Positions 42,461 to 52,148 of a stretch of 64,000 nt of DNA are shown here, piece by piece. Made by a program: the position numbers and the translations under genes. The stretch is from Bin87 sp965219925 (GTDB lineage: Bacteria; Chloroflexota; Dehalococcoidia; Lucifugimonadales; UBA3495). How positions within the stretch are numbered: the stretch's first letter is position 1; every line of letters starts with the position of its first letter. Location: the NCBI GenBank assembly GCA_965219925.1, contig OZ244795.1, positions 1,798,001 through 1,862,000 on the forward strand, in the 5' to 3' direction. Below the pieces are notes generated by a model. That model saw only the letters and a program-made list of their open reading frames with translations, made no database searches and was not told the DNA's origin.

Positions 42461-42490
42461 GCCGCCCAAAAGGGCGGCATTATTGTTCCC
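42461..42490 (+). terminator. Hairpin GCCGCCC-AAAA-GGGCGGC before the 42518 gene
   Basis: Perfect 7-bp stem with tetraloop at 42461-42478, followed by ATTATTGTT. It lies in what would be coding sequence if the gene began at 42452, so it suggests the ATG at 42518 and possible attenuation. Confidence 0.5.
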
Positions 42491-43906
42491 ACTTCCAACC
42501 CTGCAGGACGCTACACCATGCTAATCAACTCAGAAAATCTCCAGCCCACCGTGCCTGACGACCTTTTTGACGCCGCCCAAAAGGTCATTCAACGAACCAG
42601 GCAGGCCACGCCCTACCCGTATCTCCTCGACGCCAAGCTCGGCGACGTCAACACAGCGCCACTCACCGACGCACAGATGGCCTCCACCTACGACACTCCC
42701 CTCACCACCGTCAACCGCAGGTCGGCACACGCCCTCAATGCCTTGGCCCGGACCGACCAGGAACTAGGCAACCCCCTCGCCGAGGTTGCCCAACGGGCCA
42801 ACGACTTCATGGCACGTGCCGCGGTCATCAACCGCCACAATCGGCGCCCACCGCTCTACTCCGAGTCAACGATCAAGACGTTCATCGAACTCGGCTACGC
42901 GGAACCGGAGCATTCGCCCATCATGCGCGCCGCCGGCCACGTCGTCGCACCACCCACCGTCTCGACTGACCACGACATCAGTTTCATCATTGCTGACATC
43001 GCTACCCATCTGTCGAGATCCCACGAGCCCCAAAGCGCCGAACAGATTCTGGGTGCCCTGAGCCACCACAAAGACGCACTGAACAGATGGCCACAGCTCG
43101 ACATTTCTCTCTTCATACGCCGGATCACAGGGATCAACCCCGACGTTGAGGGACGCTTCAACCCAGACCAGCCATGGGGGACATTCGTCGGCCGGCAGCA
43201 ACTGGTCGCCAACACAATGATCCGCATCCTGGTCCGTGATCAGCAACCCCGTTCCACGCAGTACCTCACCGACGAAATCAACCACCTCGTGGGGTATCTT
43301 CTGACCGACGGGTACAACATCCTCAACGCCATCCGCAACATCACTCCGACGACCCAGGAAATCTCCCGGCAAGGCCTAGCCACGTTCGGCCTCACCGAAT
43401 GGAAACCCAACTTCAGCATCCGGAAAATCGGGCGCCGTGGCAACACCGGAGACCTAATCTTCGCATACCTCGTGAAAAACGGTCCAGCTGACATAGACGA
43501 CGTGAGGCAGCACGTCCAGCAAACCACCAAGGCTAAAAAACGCACCATCACAGATGCCATGAACAATGACCCCGAAAAACGGTTCATCAGCATGGACAAC
43601 CGACGCGTCGCCGCAAACCCAATCCCACGTGACCTCAACCCACAGAGCCCTGCACTCACGGTCATCGCCGACGCACAACAAAAAGGCCCCGTCCTGCGGG
43701 AGTCCGAACTTTTGTGGCTCACGCGCTACGTGCAGGCTCTAAACGGCCTCGAGCCCCCACTGCCGGCCCGAGTCACCGTAACGGGCCCACGAGCGGCCGG
43801 CTTTGTGCAGGGCGACCCTCTTGGGATCACGGTCGTCGTCGACCCCAGCGACCGACCCAGCCTAGAACCTCGGCTGGCGAAAATCGCAGTAGCAGCATGT
43901 GAACTA

Positions 43907-45111
43907 GTACCGCGTCAGTGTGAAACCGAAGGATAGATACGGCGAAGCTTATGCCGGGCATCGGTGGTGGAGAATCTCCAGTCGATGGTTGCCGCAGCCT
44001 GATTCCGTTCGGTCTCCAAGGCGGCAATCTCACGTTTGAGGGTCTCCTCATCTTCAATGCGGCGATTCAAACATTGGTTGCTGAAGACGCTGAACTCAAT
44101 CTCTGCCATGTTGAGCCAACTTCCGTGCTTGGGAGTATAGTGAAACTCCAGCCGTTGGATCACCCGTCTAGCCTCCTTTGGCTCGAAGGTCTCGTACAAG
44201 GAGGCGGGTTTATGGGTGTTCAGGTTGTCCAGCACCACCCGGACCTTCTCCGCTTCGGGGTAAGCGGCATCCGCCAGCCAGCGCATCTGATGGGCGAAGT
44301 CTTCCATGGTGCGACGCTCCGTCACTGCCACGTGCCGCCAGCCCGCCAATGGCTCACAAGTCATGAACAAGTTCCGGGTCCCGTTGCGCTGGTACTCGTA
44401 ATCAAACCGCTCCCGCCGTCCCGCCTTGGCCGGGATGGGAGACTGCTTCTCGGCCACCAACTGCTTGGAGGTCTCGTCGAAACAGACTACGGGCCGCTTG
44501 GAGTCATAGGGTTCCGAGTAGAGGTCCAGCACGTCCTCCATGCAGGCTACGAACTCGGCGCTCACCTTGGGGATGCACCACTCCTTTTTCCGCCAGGGCT
44601 TGAGTTCGTTTTTTTCAGCACCTGCCTGACCGTCTCCCGGGAGATGGAGCCGGTCAACTCCAGCTTCACCGCTTGGTCGGCCAGCAATCGCAACGTCCAG
44701 CGGGTGTGCCCTTCCGGGGCCGCGCTGCAGGCCACGGCCACCAGGTGGGCTTCCTGCTTTCCATCAAGTTTGCGCCGTTGCCCCGGCCGCGGCAGGTCAT
44801 TGAGGGCGCGCTCCAACCCGCCTTCTACGAAGCGCTGCCGCACCCGGCCGACCGTGGAGGGGCCGACCATCAGGGCTTCCGCCACCTGTTGATCGGTAAG
44901 GCCTTCATCGGCTTTACACAAAATCAAAGACCGCTTCACTTTACGCCCCGAGGACTTGCCGCGCCGGGTGATACCCAACAAATGCTCTCGTTCAGCTTCG
45001 GTCAAGTTCACTCGATATAGCTTAGCCGGCATTCCCCTCACCTCCTCACAATCAAAGAACGCCTCCATTATATCAATTCTTATATTTGTCAAAAACAACT
45101 GGACGCGGTAC
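43907..45111 (-). mobile_element. IS630-family insertion sequence, intact ends, TA target duplication
   Basis: 1205 bp with ends GTACCGCGTC and GACGCGGTAC (inverse complements) flanked by TA at 43905-43906 and 45112-45113, inserted into CTAG. One transposase gene in two frames. This subgroup differs from the three other IS630-type copies in the window. Confidence 0.9.
43915..45032 (-). CDS. IS630 transposase, two frames joined by -1 frameshift at A7
   Basis: Frame A runs from ATG 45032 (MPAKLYRVNLTEAEREHL) with an HTH (LTDQQVAEALMVGPSTVGRV, RQRFVEGGLERAL). Frame B holds the DDE catalytic domain: CFDETSKQ, VLDNLNTHKPASLYETF and HGSWLNMAEIEFSV. Reading -1 at the A7 run (about 44606-44612) gives a smooth KKNELKPWRKKEW junction. 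Such slippage is known in IS630-type elements. Confidence 0.85.
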
Positions 45112-45260
45112 TAGTGCCGTCCGCACGACCCAACATCCTACTCCTCTCACCCCAACAGTGGGCCAATCAACAGGCTGGCGAAGCTCCCGAAGCGCATCAC
45201 AACGCCTGGCTAGCACCTCACACGAAACAATTGCCAAACTCACCCGATGACAAAAATTAA

Positions 45261-45585
45261 AGGATGGGCCAGCAACCGGACCTGCACCCTATCTCGTTGC
45301 AGTATCCAGTGAGTACCAGCCAGCAGCGCTACCGGCGAATTGGGCAGTTGCTGCCAGCACTGGGCGAACTCCAGAACGCAGTAATACGGCCCACAAGCCG
45401 GCCTCGGTGAACGGCCGTACCCGCAAGGGAAACAAGCAACGCACCAGAGCCCTGCCGCGGCCCTTGTTGCTGTTCACTAAAACGCGAACGCAGTTTCGCA
45501 ATTTTCTGGAAATCAGCGCACCGACAGACGTGCTGCAGCAGATCATCCCAAGTAAATTAGTGCGAAACCAAGGAGCGACAACAAC
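45261..45585 (+). other. Spacer between the interrupted gene and gene X
   Basis: No gene supported. AAGGAG before 45586 is the only clear signal. Confidence 0.5.
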
Positions 45586-46632
45586 ATGCCGCCGCGAGAC
45601 CCAAAGCCGGCCAACAGCAGACGAAAATCGAAGCCCAAGCTCGACGTACAGGAACCAGCACTCACCAAGATGCTCGAGCAGTACTGCGACCTACGCCGGC
45701 GAGGTTTCACCCAGCAAGCCATCCAAACCAAGGCCGGCTGGCCCAGGCATTACCCAAAACTATTGCTTGAAGAAGCCACAAGGCGCGAAATGCCTGGCTC
45801 CCAGGGAAGCCAGGAACAGGCCGTGACAGAATGGCTGCTGGCCATGCACGACGCCGGTGCAGAACTCAGGGTCATCCAAAGGACGTCGGCCTATACCGGC
45901 CAGCAAACTCAGAAGAAGCTGCAAACCGCCCTCGACAACGCGAGCGGCCCAGCCCCGAACGGCCTCATCATCACGGATACTCACGGAGAGCCAGCCAGGG
46001 TATCCTGGCTGGACCTAAACGGAGAACTCATGCACCGACCGTTCGATGGAGCCTTCCCAGCCGATTACCCGGAAGAACGCGCCATACGGCAATGTACAGA
46101 GGTCTTTTACCGTCTGCTTGGCTGTCCCAGCGGTTCCGCCCGTGATCGCGCTTACAACATGGTGCTCATGGCAGAAGCTGGCCTGCACTCATTCGACTAC
46201 GACGAAGGCAGGTGGGTCCACTCAGAGTTGGGAAAAGCCGGCCTGGACGAGGACGCGAAGCGCACCGTCATCCTGAAGCTACACCCCCACGAGGACGTAG
46301 GCCAACTCCTACTCCAGAGGTGTGGCATGAGTTCCAAGTGGCTGACCGGCAACGGAGCCAGGTCCCTGTCCCGTCTCATGAGACATTACGAATTCTCGCC
46401 AGCCTTCACCCGCAACCTGGTCGAACTCCTGGGCAACAACCCAGACACCTATTACATCATCGGACCCGACTACCGGATACCGGAACCTTCCGAAGAAGAA
46501 AAGGCGCAGTGCATACAAGCGTTGCAGCAAATTGGGTTCACCACCCAGAACATCGAGAGCGCCTTGTCTACGTTGGGCGTGCCGCCTGGCGGACACCACC
46601 CGCCCAAACGAAGTAGCAAAAAGGATGCCTGA
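45586..46632 (+). CDS. Hypothetical protein X (3' third duplicated at 60.5 kb)
   Basis: 348 residues behind CCAAGGAGCGACAACAAC. A basic N-terminus, an HTH-like stretch (LRRRGFTQQAIQTKAGWP), a central region with LIITDTHGEPARVSWLDLNGE, and a helical C-terminal third (SRLMRHYEFSPAFTRNLVELLG, IGFTTQNIESALSTLGVPPGG). No family recognised. The last 112 codons recur almost unchanged at 60509-60845 without the rest of the gene. The codon style (many AAC, ACC, CCA) is unlike the chromosomal genes left of 38.8 kb. Confidence 0.65.
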   Translation: MPPRDPKPANSRRKSKPKLDVQEPALTKMLEQYCDLRRRGFTQQAIQTKAGWPRHYPKLLLEEATRREMPGSQGSQEQAVTEWLLAMHDAGAELRVIQRTSAYTGQQTQKKLQTALDNASGPAPNGLIITDTHGEPARVSWLDLNGELMHRPFDGAFPADYPEERAIRQCTEVFYRLLGCPSGSARDRAYNMVLMAEAGLHSFDYDEGRWVHSELGKAGLDEDAKRTVILKLHPHEDVGQLLLQRCGMSSKWLTGNGARSLSRLMRHYEFSPAFTRNLVELLGNNPDTYYIIGPDYRIPEPSEEEKAQCIQALQQIGFTTQNIESALSTLGVPPGGHHPPKRSSKKDA

Positions 46633-46742
46633 ATCAACGGAGATGGCCGAGTGTGGTGCGACGCCCGCTTGGCGTGTGTCTGCAAATGACATCGCAGCAA
46701 CAGGGTCACCGCATGAGTTCGTCAGAACTCTTCACGTGAAAC
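46296..46742 (+). repeat. Duplicated block A, copy 1
   Basis: The 3' end of gene X and about 110 bp downstream, nearly identical in the coding part to 60509-60845 and still similar in the downstream spacer to about 60955. Confidence 0.85.
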
Positions 46743-46989
46743 TCCGTGTCCTTCATGTATGGCGAAACACCGCCGGTCCCACCGCCGTAGAAGCGAAAAC
46801 ACAAGTCATCCTTGACATTCCTGCAGTCACGTTCGTACGAACGGCCAAAAGGAACGACTCCTGAGGCGAAAGGCTCCAAATTGCAAAGGATGCAATACCC
46901 GGATATAGCCACAAGAGACGGCACGTATATTCTGAGCAAGGTCTACCGCGCCCACCCAAATAACTCAAACCGATAGGTAGGAACATAGA
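46633..46989 (+). other. Spacer between gene X and the lipoprotein gene
   Basis: The first 110 bp belong to block A. The remainder to 46989 shows no gene or clear signal. Confidence 0.5.
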
Positions 46990-48234
46990 ATGCCCCTCAA
47001 GATTGTCGCGCCATTCCTGATGGCGACATTGACGATGGTATTGATCTCCGGTTGCACATTCTTCAACGCCGCACCATCCGAGTGCATAGAGGCTGCGGAA
47101 GACGCGGGGCTACCAGACAGCGTCATAGACCAACTAAGAAATCCTGAAGGACTAAACGCCCTGGAGAGAGCCGCTTTGCAGCAGGCTCTCAACCGAGTCG
47201 GAATCGACGACGTATGCGAGATTGGAGCGGCGAGTCAGTCCAGCGCAACGTCCACGGACGACCTACCTGCTCCGTATGCCACTGCAGTGAGCGAGGCGAG
47301 GAAGACCGCAGAGGAAACATCCGGTAGAGCAACAACGGAAAGTCCAGACGCACCTACTCCGGGCGGAACGGGTAGGACCCGGCAGGACGAACAACCCACG
47401 ACGGATACGCAGCGGGCACAAGCCAGCACGCCGGTCCTGGACGACCAAGCAGGCTACGCTCAATGCCTGGACGAGGTCTACCTGCGCGCCGCTGACGATT
47501 ACGACGCCTATCATTGGCTAGCCGCAGGTACTTGGTACTGTCGCCATCTACAACCGGTGGTCGTGCCAACATCAAACCCAGCCCGGTGCAACTTGGACCA
47601 AATCGAAATAACTGAAACACGCTACCCAGAATGGCACGAACTCCTGCATTACTGGCACGCCATGGCGAATTGCGACCCGCTGCCCACAGCCGACGCTACC
47701 CACATTGGAAGGGGCTCCGGCATTACGCCGACGACCTACAGCGCGTGTCTCGACAACGCCTATCTTTCCTACCGGGAAACGCTCGGTAACGACGAACTGG
47801 TAGTCGGCGTTAGTGCTTGGCTGTGCCAAGGCTACCTCCCGGAGCCACCGGATACGCACCGGCTGCGCTGCAATCTCGACCACCTGGGCCAAACCGAAGA
47901 ACTATATCCCGAATGGCCGGAGGACCTGCGCGTGTGGCACGCCATCATGCAGTGCCTGCCCGATTGGCAACCACACGCCCAAATCGACGACGATGTCTAC
48001 TCAACTTGCCTGGGAGACGTTTACGCTCAAGTCAACGAGAATTACGCCAGAAAGGCGGCTATAGGAGCCGCCGTCTGGCGTTGCAAGAGCCAAATGCCGG
48101 ACCCACCGGCCATATACAACCCCCGCTGCGAAATCAACCAGCTCAGACGAGAAGAAGAAACCGACTTCGAGTGGGCGAGTGAGCTTTACGCGTGGAACGC
48201 GATAGTGCAATGCTACCCGTCTTACAGGCCATAG
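46990..48234 (+). CDS. Lipoprotein with three Cys-rich tandem repeats
   Basis: 414 residues. A signal peptide with lipobox LISGC (Cys about 22), a small domain to about 80, a Ser/Thr/Pro linker (80-150), then three repeats of about 80-85 residues starting near 153, 246 and 334. Each follows xxCLxxxYxxxx...W.C...P.P......RC.....L....E...EW...L..WHAI..C, with four conserved cysteines and a W(H/N)A motif. A secreted, lipid-anchored, disulfide-stabilised protein is predicted. I recognise no family. It occupies the gap between duplicated blocks A and B. Confidence 0.75.
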   Translation: MPLKIVAPFLMATLTMVLISGCTFFNAAPSECIEAAEDAGLPDSVIDQLRNPEGLNALERAALQQALNRVGIDDVCEIGAASQSSATSTDDLPAPYATAVSEARKTAEETSGRATTESPDAPTPGGTGRTRQDEQPTTDTQRAQASTPVLDDQAGYAQCLDEVYLRAADDYDAYHWLAAGTWYCRHLQPVVVPTSNPARCNLDQIEITETRYPEWHELLHYWHAMANCDPLPTADATHIGRGSGITPTTYSACLDNAYLSYRETLGNDELVVGVSAWLCQGYLPEPPDTHRLRCNLDHLGQTEELYPEWPEDLRVWHAIMQCLPDWQPHAQIDDDVYSTCLGDVYAQVNENYARKAAIGAAVWRCKSQMPDPPAIYNPRCEINQLRREEETDFEWASELYAWNAIVQCYPSYRP

Positions 48235-48409
48235 GCACGGCACCTCAGGTCCCGTGGGGAGTGAAGCTACGCACGCTCACGGCAAATAAGAGATTCATCC
48301 TGAATCGTTGGAGCCCAAGGGAGGGCTACCGACGGCAATAATGAACAACTGCGGCGCGACAACCGCCAGCAGGCGGCCGAGAACTCGAACAGGTAGCGTC
48401 TACTGCTCC

Positions 48410-48590
48410 AGCGTCTCACACAGCGACCACTTTACGCACCAGAGCGCTGTGCGGCTCGTTTCCAGCCTCAATGCAGAGGAAATCCCCTCTGGACTCGCTC
48501 AGGTCCTCTACGTGGCCCCAGCGCAAGAATTTACGGCATTCCACCGGCGTTTGGCATCATTCACGGAACAGCGGCACTCATGAAGGACAG
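48410..48590 (+). repeat. Duplicated block B, copy 1
   Basis: Homologous to 60952-61130; shared wording includes GGCTCGTTTCCAGCCTCAAT, AATCCCCTCTGGACTCGCT and GTGGCCCCAGCGCAAGAATT. Confidence 0.85.
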
Positions 48591-48599
48591 CCTACTTCA

Positions 48600-48630
48600 A
48601 GCCGCTGGGGCGATCATCGCCCCAGCGGCT
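48600..48630. terminator. Perfect 12-bp hairpin between convergent genes
   Basis: AGCCGCTGGGGC (48600-48611), loop GATCATC, GCCCCAGCGGCT (48619-48630). It stands between the plus-strand lipoprotein gene and the minus-strand DUF2723 gene, so it may end both; only weak T-runs flank it. Confidence 0.65.
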
Positions 48631-48687
48631 CATTTCTCAGAACTGCAGTGACTCGTAGAAATCCAAGGCGAATGCGCACACAGCGAA

Positions 48688-50811
48688 TCAGTTCTGCAGT
48701 TGACTGAAATCCATCATCATCTGACTACCCGGGTTAAGCTCTGAAGAGTCCAGACTGCTGGAAAGAGCAAAATAATCCATGGCCCCCTCAACATCGCCGC
48801 GCAGGATGGACAACTGACCGCGTGCGTTGTAGACCAAAACCCAAAGCGAAGCCGGATAACGACCACCGGACGCAGAGCGCTCCGCATCGTCAAGCCAAAC
48901 CTCGATACGATCCAGGCCCACGCCTTCCGGTGGGGAGGTTCCCGCATCGGCAGCTTCACCGCCTAGTTGCAGACCAACGTAATGAACGGCCACACGTGCG
49001 AGGCCGGCAAGGCAGTACGGGTTTTCAGACTGACGTGCCAAGTATTGCTCAACGAACGACACAGAGTCGGCGTCACCGAACGTCATTGCGCTGAACAGGA
49101 ATCCGCAGTACGAGTACGTCAACTCATTGACCCGTTCCAGGGAACTGGCGTCCAGTGGGTCAGCAGAAGCCAGCCACTCCCCGTGCTCGCGCACCAGTTC
49201 ATCTAGCGGCTCACCCACAAGTGGTAGACCATCACGCGGCGAGAGCCGAACCACAAGTCCCTGATGATCATAGTCGTGAACTTTGCTACCATCCAAGGCC
49301 AACAAAGCAAGGTAGATCGGCCTTTCCTCAGCAGCAGCATGCTTCTGAAACAATGCACGCACCGCCGCACGGTGCAAATTCGTTGGGCCGCCGTACGTGC
49401 CCAAACGGTAGTAGTTGGAAGCATATAACAGCCCGCCCGCATCAACGACCCGCAAGCCGGGCTTCACGCCCTCAACGAAGTGCAGATAAGCAATCGGAAA
49501 CGCATAGTCCCCATTGACGACCAGCACCGCCTCATCGGGCAACGCGTCGAACACCAGACGTGAGTACTCGACCGCAAAGTCATCTCCCCGACGGTTCACC
49601 CGCTCCCAGCCGTCAACGGCCGTGAACCCAACGGCGGAAAACCCGAAGACGAAGATCACTACATACACCGTGCCACGCACCAGCAGAGCGGGCGAAATAC
49701 GCAGCGCCCACCGCAACGCCGCGCCGCAACCCAAGGCCACCCAGATAGAAACGATCCCGTAGGCCACCAACGGATACGGATGCAGAACCGCAAGACTGCC
49801 ATCACTGAAGTCGTTCCGGAGAAAGAGCAGGAGCAAAAAGCTCTGCGAAAGAAACGCAAAAACGCTGAACAGCGCGAATCGACGCAAACGAACGTCATCA
49901 CCGAAGACGTCGGGCCAGTACCGGAACCTCAACGGCAAAACGCCCAGCAACGCGATTATGGCAGCAGCCATCCCCCAGTACGACACCTGTCTGGGTACAT
50001 CAGCCATCAACCAAAGGGAAAATCTAGCAAAGTCATCCCAGCCCCAAGTAGAGCTGACGTCCACTCCAGCGTAGTGACGACGGGTGACAAGATTGATGAA
50101 ATCACCGAAATCCGCGAAAGGACCCGCGAAGCTGAACGCAGGGTCAGATATTCCGTACAGGTACAGCCAGCCGTAGGGAACCACAACACACGCTGTAAGC
50201 GACGCCAACCCAAACGCGAACCCACGGGAACCGGTGTAACGCAGAGGCCAAAGTGCGACCACGAAAGCGGGAGCCGCCAGAACCATCAGGGGCCAACTGT
50301 TGGCCAGACCTATCCCATAGACGGCCCCCGCCAACGTCCAGAGCACACGGTTGCCCGGGTCACGCCAGAGACGCACCACGCAGAGCGTGAGCGTGAAGAA
50401 CAGCAGGCAGTTGAAGGTGTAGACCTCCGTGATGATGGCCTGCGACCAGAAGTGCTCCATAGCAGCGAACAGCAGGGCACCCAACAGGGCAACCAGCCTA
50501 CTTACACGCAACTCGACGACCACCAAGAAAACGAAAACGCAGGCGCCAGACGCGAACAGCGCAGACAGCAGGTGTCCCTTGACGGCCGCCGTCCCCAACG
50601 GGAACTGCTGGAACAGGTGATGCACCAGCGTGAAGACTGGATAGCCCGGCGGGTGCTCAACACCCAGGAAAACGCCGTTCAGCAGAAAGAGACCGTCGTC
50701 CTCAAACACGACGTTGACCGGCATCGTCAGACAGTACAACAACAACGGCAGAACGAAAGCCAGCAAGCCAAACGCCAAAGTCGTGGCGAAACCGCCAAGA
50801 CGCAGATTCAT
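48688..50811 (-). CDS. DUF2723 family membrane protein (GT-C-like glycosyltransferase)
   Basis: 707 residues from ATG 50811; a GTG at 50895 would add 28 residues. About ten transmembrane helices fill the first 400 residues. The family signature lies in the first loop, EDDGLFLLNGVFLGVEHPPGYPVF, with the acidic pair and HPPGYP. A soluble C-terminal part with helical repeats follows. DUF2723 proteins are thought to be O-mannosyl- or related glycosyltransferases acting on exported proteins. An IS630 remnant sits just before the start and may have removed the promoter. Confidence 0.82.
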   Translation of the reverse strand: MNLRLGGFATTLAFGLLAFVLPLLLYCLTMPVNVVFEDDGLFLLNGVFLGVEHPPGYPVFTLVHHLFQQFPLGTAAVKGHLLSALFASGACVFVFLVVVELRVSRLVALLGALLFAAMEHFWSQAIITEVYTFNCLLFFTLTLCVVRLWRDPGNRVLWTLAGAVYGIGLANSWPLMVLAAPAFVVALWPLRYTGSRGFAFGLASLTACVVVPYGWLYLYGISDPAFSFAGPFADFGDFINLVTRRHYAGVDVSSTWGWDDFARFSLWLMADVPRQVSYWGMAAAIIALLGVLPLRFRYWPDVFGDDVRLRRFALFSVFAFLSQSFLLLLFLRNDFSDGSLAVLHPYPLVAYGIVSIWVALGCGAALRWALRISPALLVRGTVYVVIFVFGFSAVGFTAVDGWERVNRRGDDFAVEYSRLVFDALPDEAVLVVNGDYAFPIAYLHFVEGVKPGLRVVDAGGLLYASNYYRLGTYGGPTNLHRAAVRALFQKHAAAEERPIYLALLALDGSKVHDYDHQGLVVRLSPRDGLPLVGEPLDELVREHGEWLASADPLDASSLERVNELTYSYCGFLFSAMTFGDADSVSFVEQYLARQSENPYCLAGLARVAVHYVGLQLGGEAADAGTSPPEGVGLDRIEVWLDDAERSASGGRYPASLWVLVYNARGQLSILRGDVEGAMDYFALSSSLDSSELNPGSQMMMDFSQLQN

Positions 50812-50898
50812 ACAACCACTCGACAGGTGCAAGATTGCGGCCCCCTTGTGGCCGCTGCCTACCGATGTTAACGGCGTATCGCCAGCCGGACGCACCTA

Positions 50899-51478
50899 AA
50901 CTAAAGCCAAGGTGGGATGTACATTTGCAGGGCGTTGGGAATCAGGCTGTGTGTTGCGGGGGAGACCTTCGGCCCTGGATTGCAGTACGGTCCGGCAGCG
51001 CCTCTTGACCTCTTCTTTCCGACTGGCCAGGCCGGCGAGGAAGTTGCCGACCATCCCCTGCACCGCCGCCCTGGTCCCCAGGCACAGGTTCCCCGTTGCC
51101 TCTTCCCTGGCCCAGCCCCAGATAGCTTCATCGCCATTGAAGTCCGGACTGTAGCCTGGCAGGTTCACCAACCCCAGGTGCAGACCGGGTGTCCTCAGAT
51201 ACTCCCGCACCGCCTCGCCCCGGTGCGCTGGCGCATTGTCCCAGATCACCATCAGCGGACTGGAGTGTCTGTCCCTCAGTTGCCTCAGGAAGGCGGCCGA
51301 GGTTCCGGAGTTGCTGTTGCCCTCCAGGTCCATCCACTCCACCTCGGCGGTCTCCAAGCACACCGCGGAATAGTAGCTGGCCTTCTCTCCGTACATAGGA
51401 CTGGTGGAGGCCACCATGGCCGGCCCTCCCCCCAGCACCCACTTGCTTCGCAGTTCGGCATCGGTCCGGAAGGTCGCC
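50899..51478 (-). mobile_element. IS630-type remnant, 3' half only
   Basis: The left end AACTAAAGCCAAGGTGGGAT matches the end of the IS at 54157, preceded by TA at 50897-50898. The transposase frame covers TFRTDAELRSKWVLGGG through VIWDNAPAHRGEAV and LPGYSPDFNGDEAIWGWAREE to the end; the N-terminal half and right end are gone. It is fused to an SDR gene fragment at about 51478. Confidence 0.85.
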
Positions 51479-51479
51479 G

Positions 51480-52101
51480 AGTAGAAGCCGAGATAAGCGA
51501 GACCGGCGGGGAATGCCTTTTTGTCACTCTGGACGTGGTTAACGAGGGCCACTGGAAAGAGGCAGTGGAGGCCACAGTTCAGCGCTTCGGCAAGCTTGAT
51601 GTTTTGGTCAACAATGCCGAAATTTTCAAGTTAGCCAATGTGGAAGAGACCTCCTCCGAATTGTGGGATGAAATCATGGGCATAAACGCCAAGGGAGTCT
51701 TCCTGGGAACCAAGTACGCTATACCCGAGATGCGCAAAAATGGGGGCGGCTCCATAGTCAACATTTCTTCCGTTGCGGGCTTGATTGGTACCCGCTACTC
51801 GGCTGCCTACGGCGCTTCCAAGGGGGCGGTGCGGCTCCTTACCAAGTCCACTGCAATCCAGTACGCCAAAGATAATATCCGCGCCAACTCCATCCACCCC
51901 GGTGTGATAGAGACACCTATGACCGCACCCAATCTGTTAGCTGACGAACAGGCCCGGCAGATTACCATATCCCGCCATCCTATCGGCAGGTTGGGGCAGC
52001 CGGAAGACGTGGCATACGGTGCCCTGTTCCTCGCATCCGACGAGTCATCTTTCATGACGGGCAGCGAGCTAGTGATCGATGGCGGCCTAACAGCCCATTA
52101 A
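51480..52101 (+). pseudogene. SDR oxidoreductase missing its N-terminus
   Basis: Reads RRVEAEISETGGECLFVTLDV ... KLDVLVNNAEIF, SSVAGL, YGASKGAVRLLTKSTAIQYA (YxxxK as AAYGASK), RANSIHPGVIETPM and GSELVIDGGLTAH. The TGxxxGIG cofactor loop and about 50 residues before it were lost at the IS junction, so NAD(P) binding is impossible. Codon style is that of the chromosome. Confidence 0.85.
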
Positions 52102-52148
52102 AATGCGGTAACGTAACGAATATGACCCTTCGCCAGGTATTAGCCCGA

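Larger units (their letters stand above)
42518..45260 (+). pseudogene. Unknown 511-residue protein gene interrupted by an IS630 element
   Basis: Coding sequence is 42518-43906 plus 45114-45260. Removing the IS and one TA copy gives an uninterrupted 512-codon frame (...AACELV + PSARPNILLLS... to TAA at 45260). The protein has a region like a small winged helix (GDLIFAYLVKNGPADIDDVRQ, then TITDAMNNDPEKRFISMDNRRV) reminiscent of HARE-HTH domains, and an alpha/beta C-terminus (GITVVVDPSD). No family recognised; a DNA-binding regulator is possible. The first ATGs at 42447/42452 precede a hairpin and are less likely. Confidence 0.7.
48235..48687 (+). other. Spacer with block B and a bidirectional terminator
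   Basis: No gene supported; it holds duplicated block B (48410-48590) and the hairpin at 48600-48630. Confidence 0.55.

Noticed and set aside
49780..50871. 363-residue plus-strand frame
   Set aside because: Opposite the DUF2723 membrane protein; Gln/Arg-rich composition arises from complementing hydrophobic codons.
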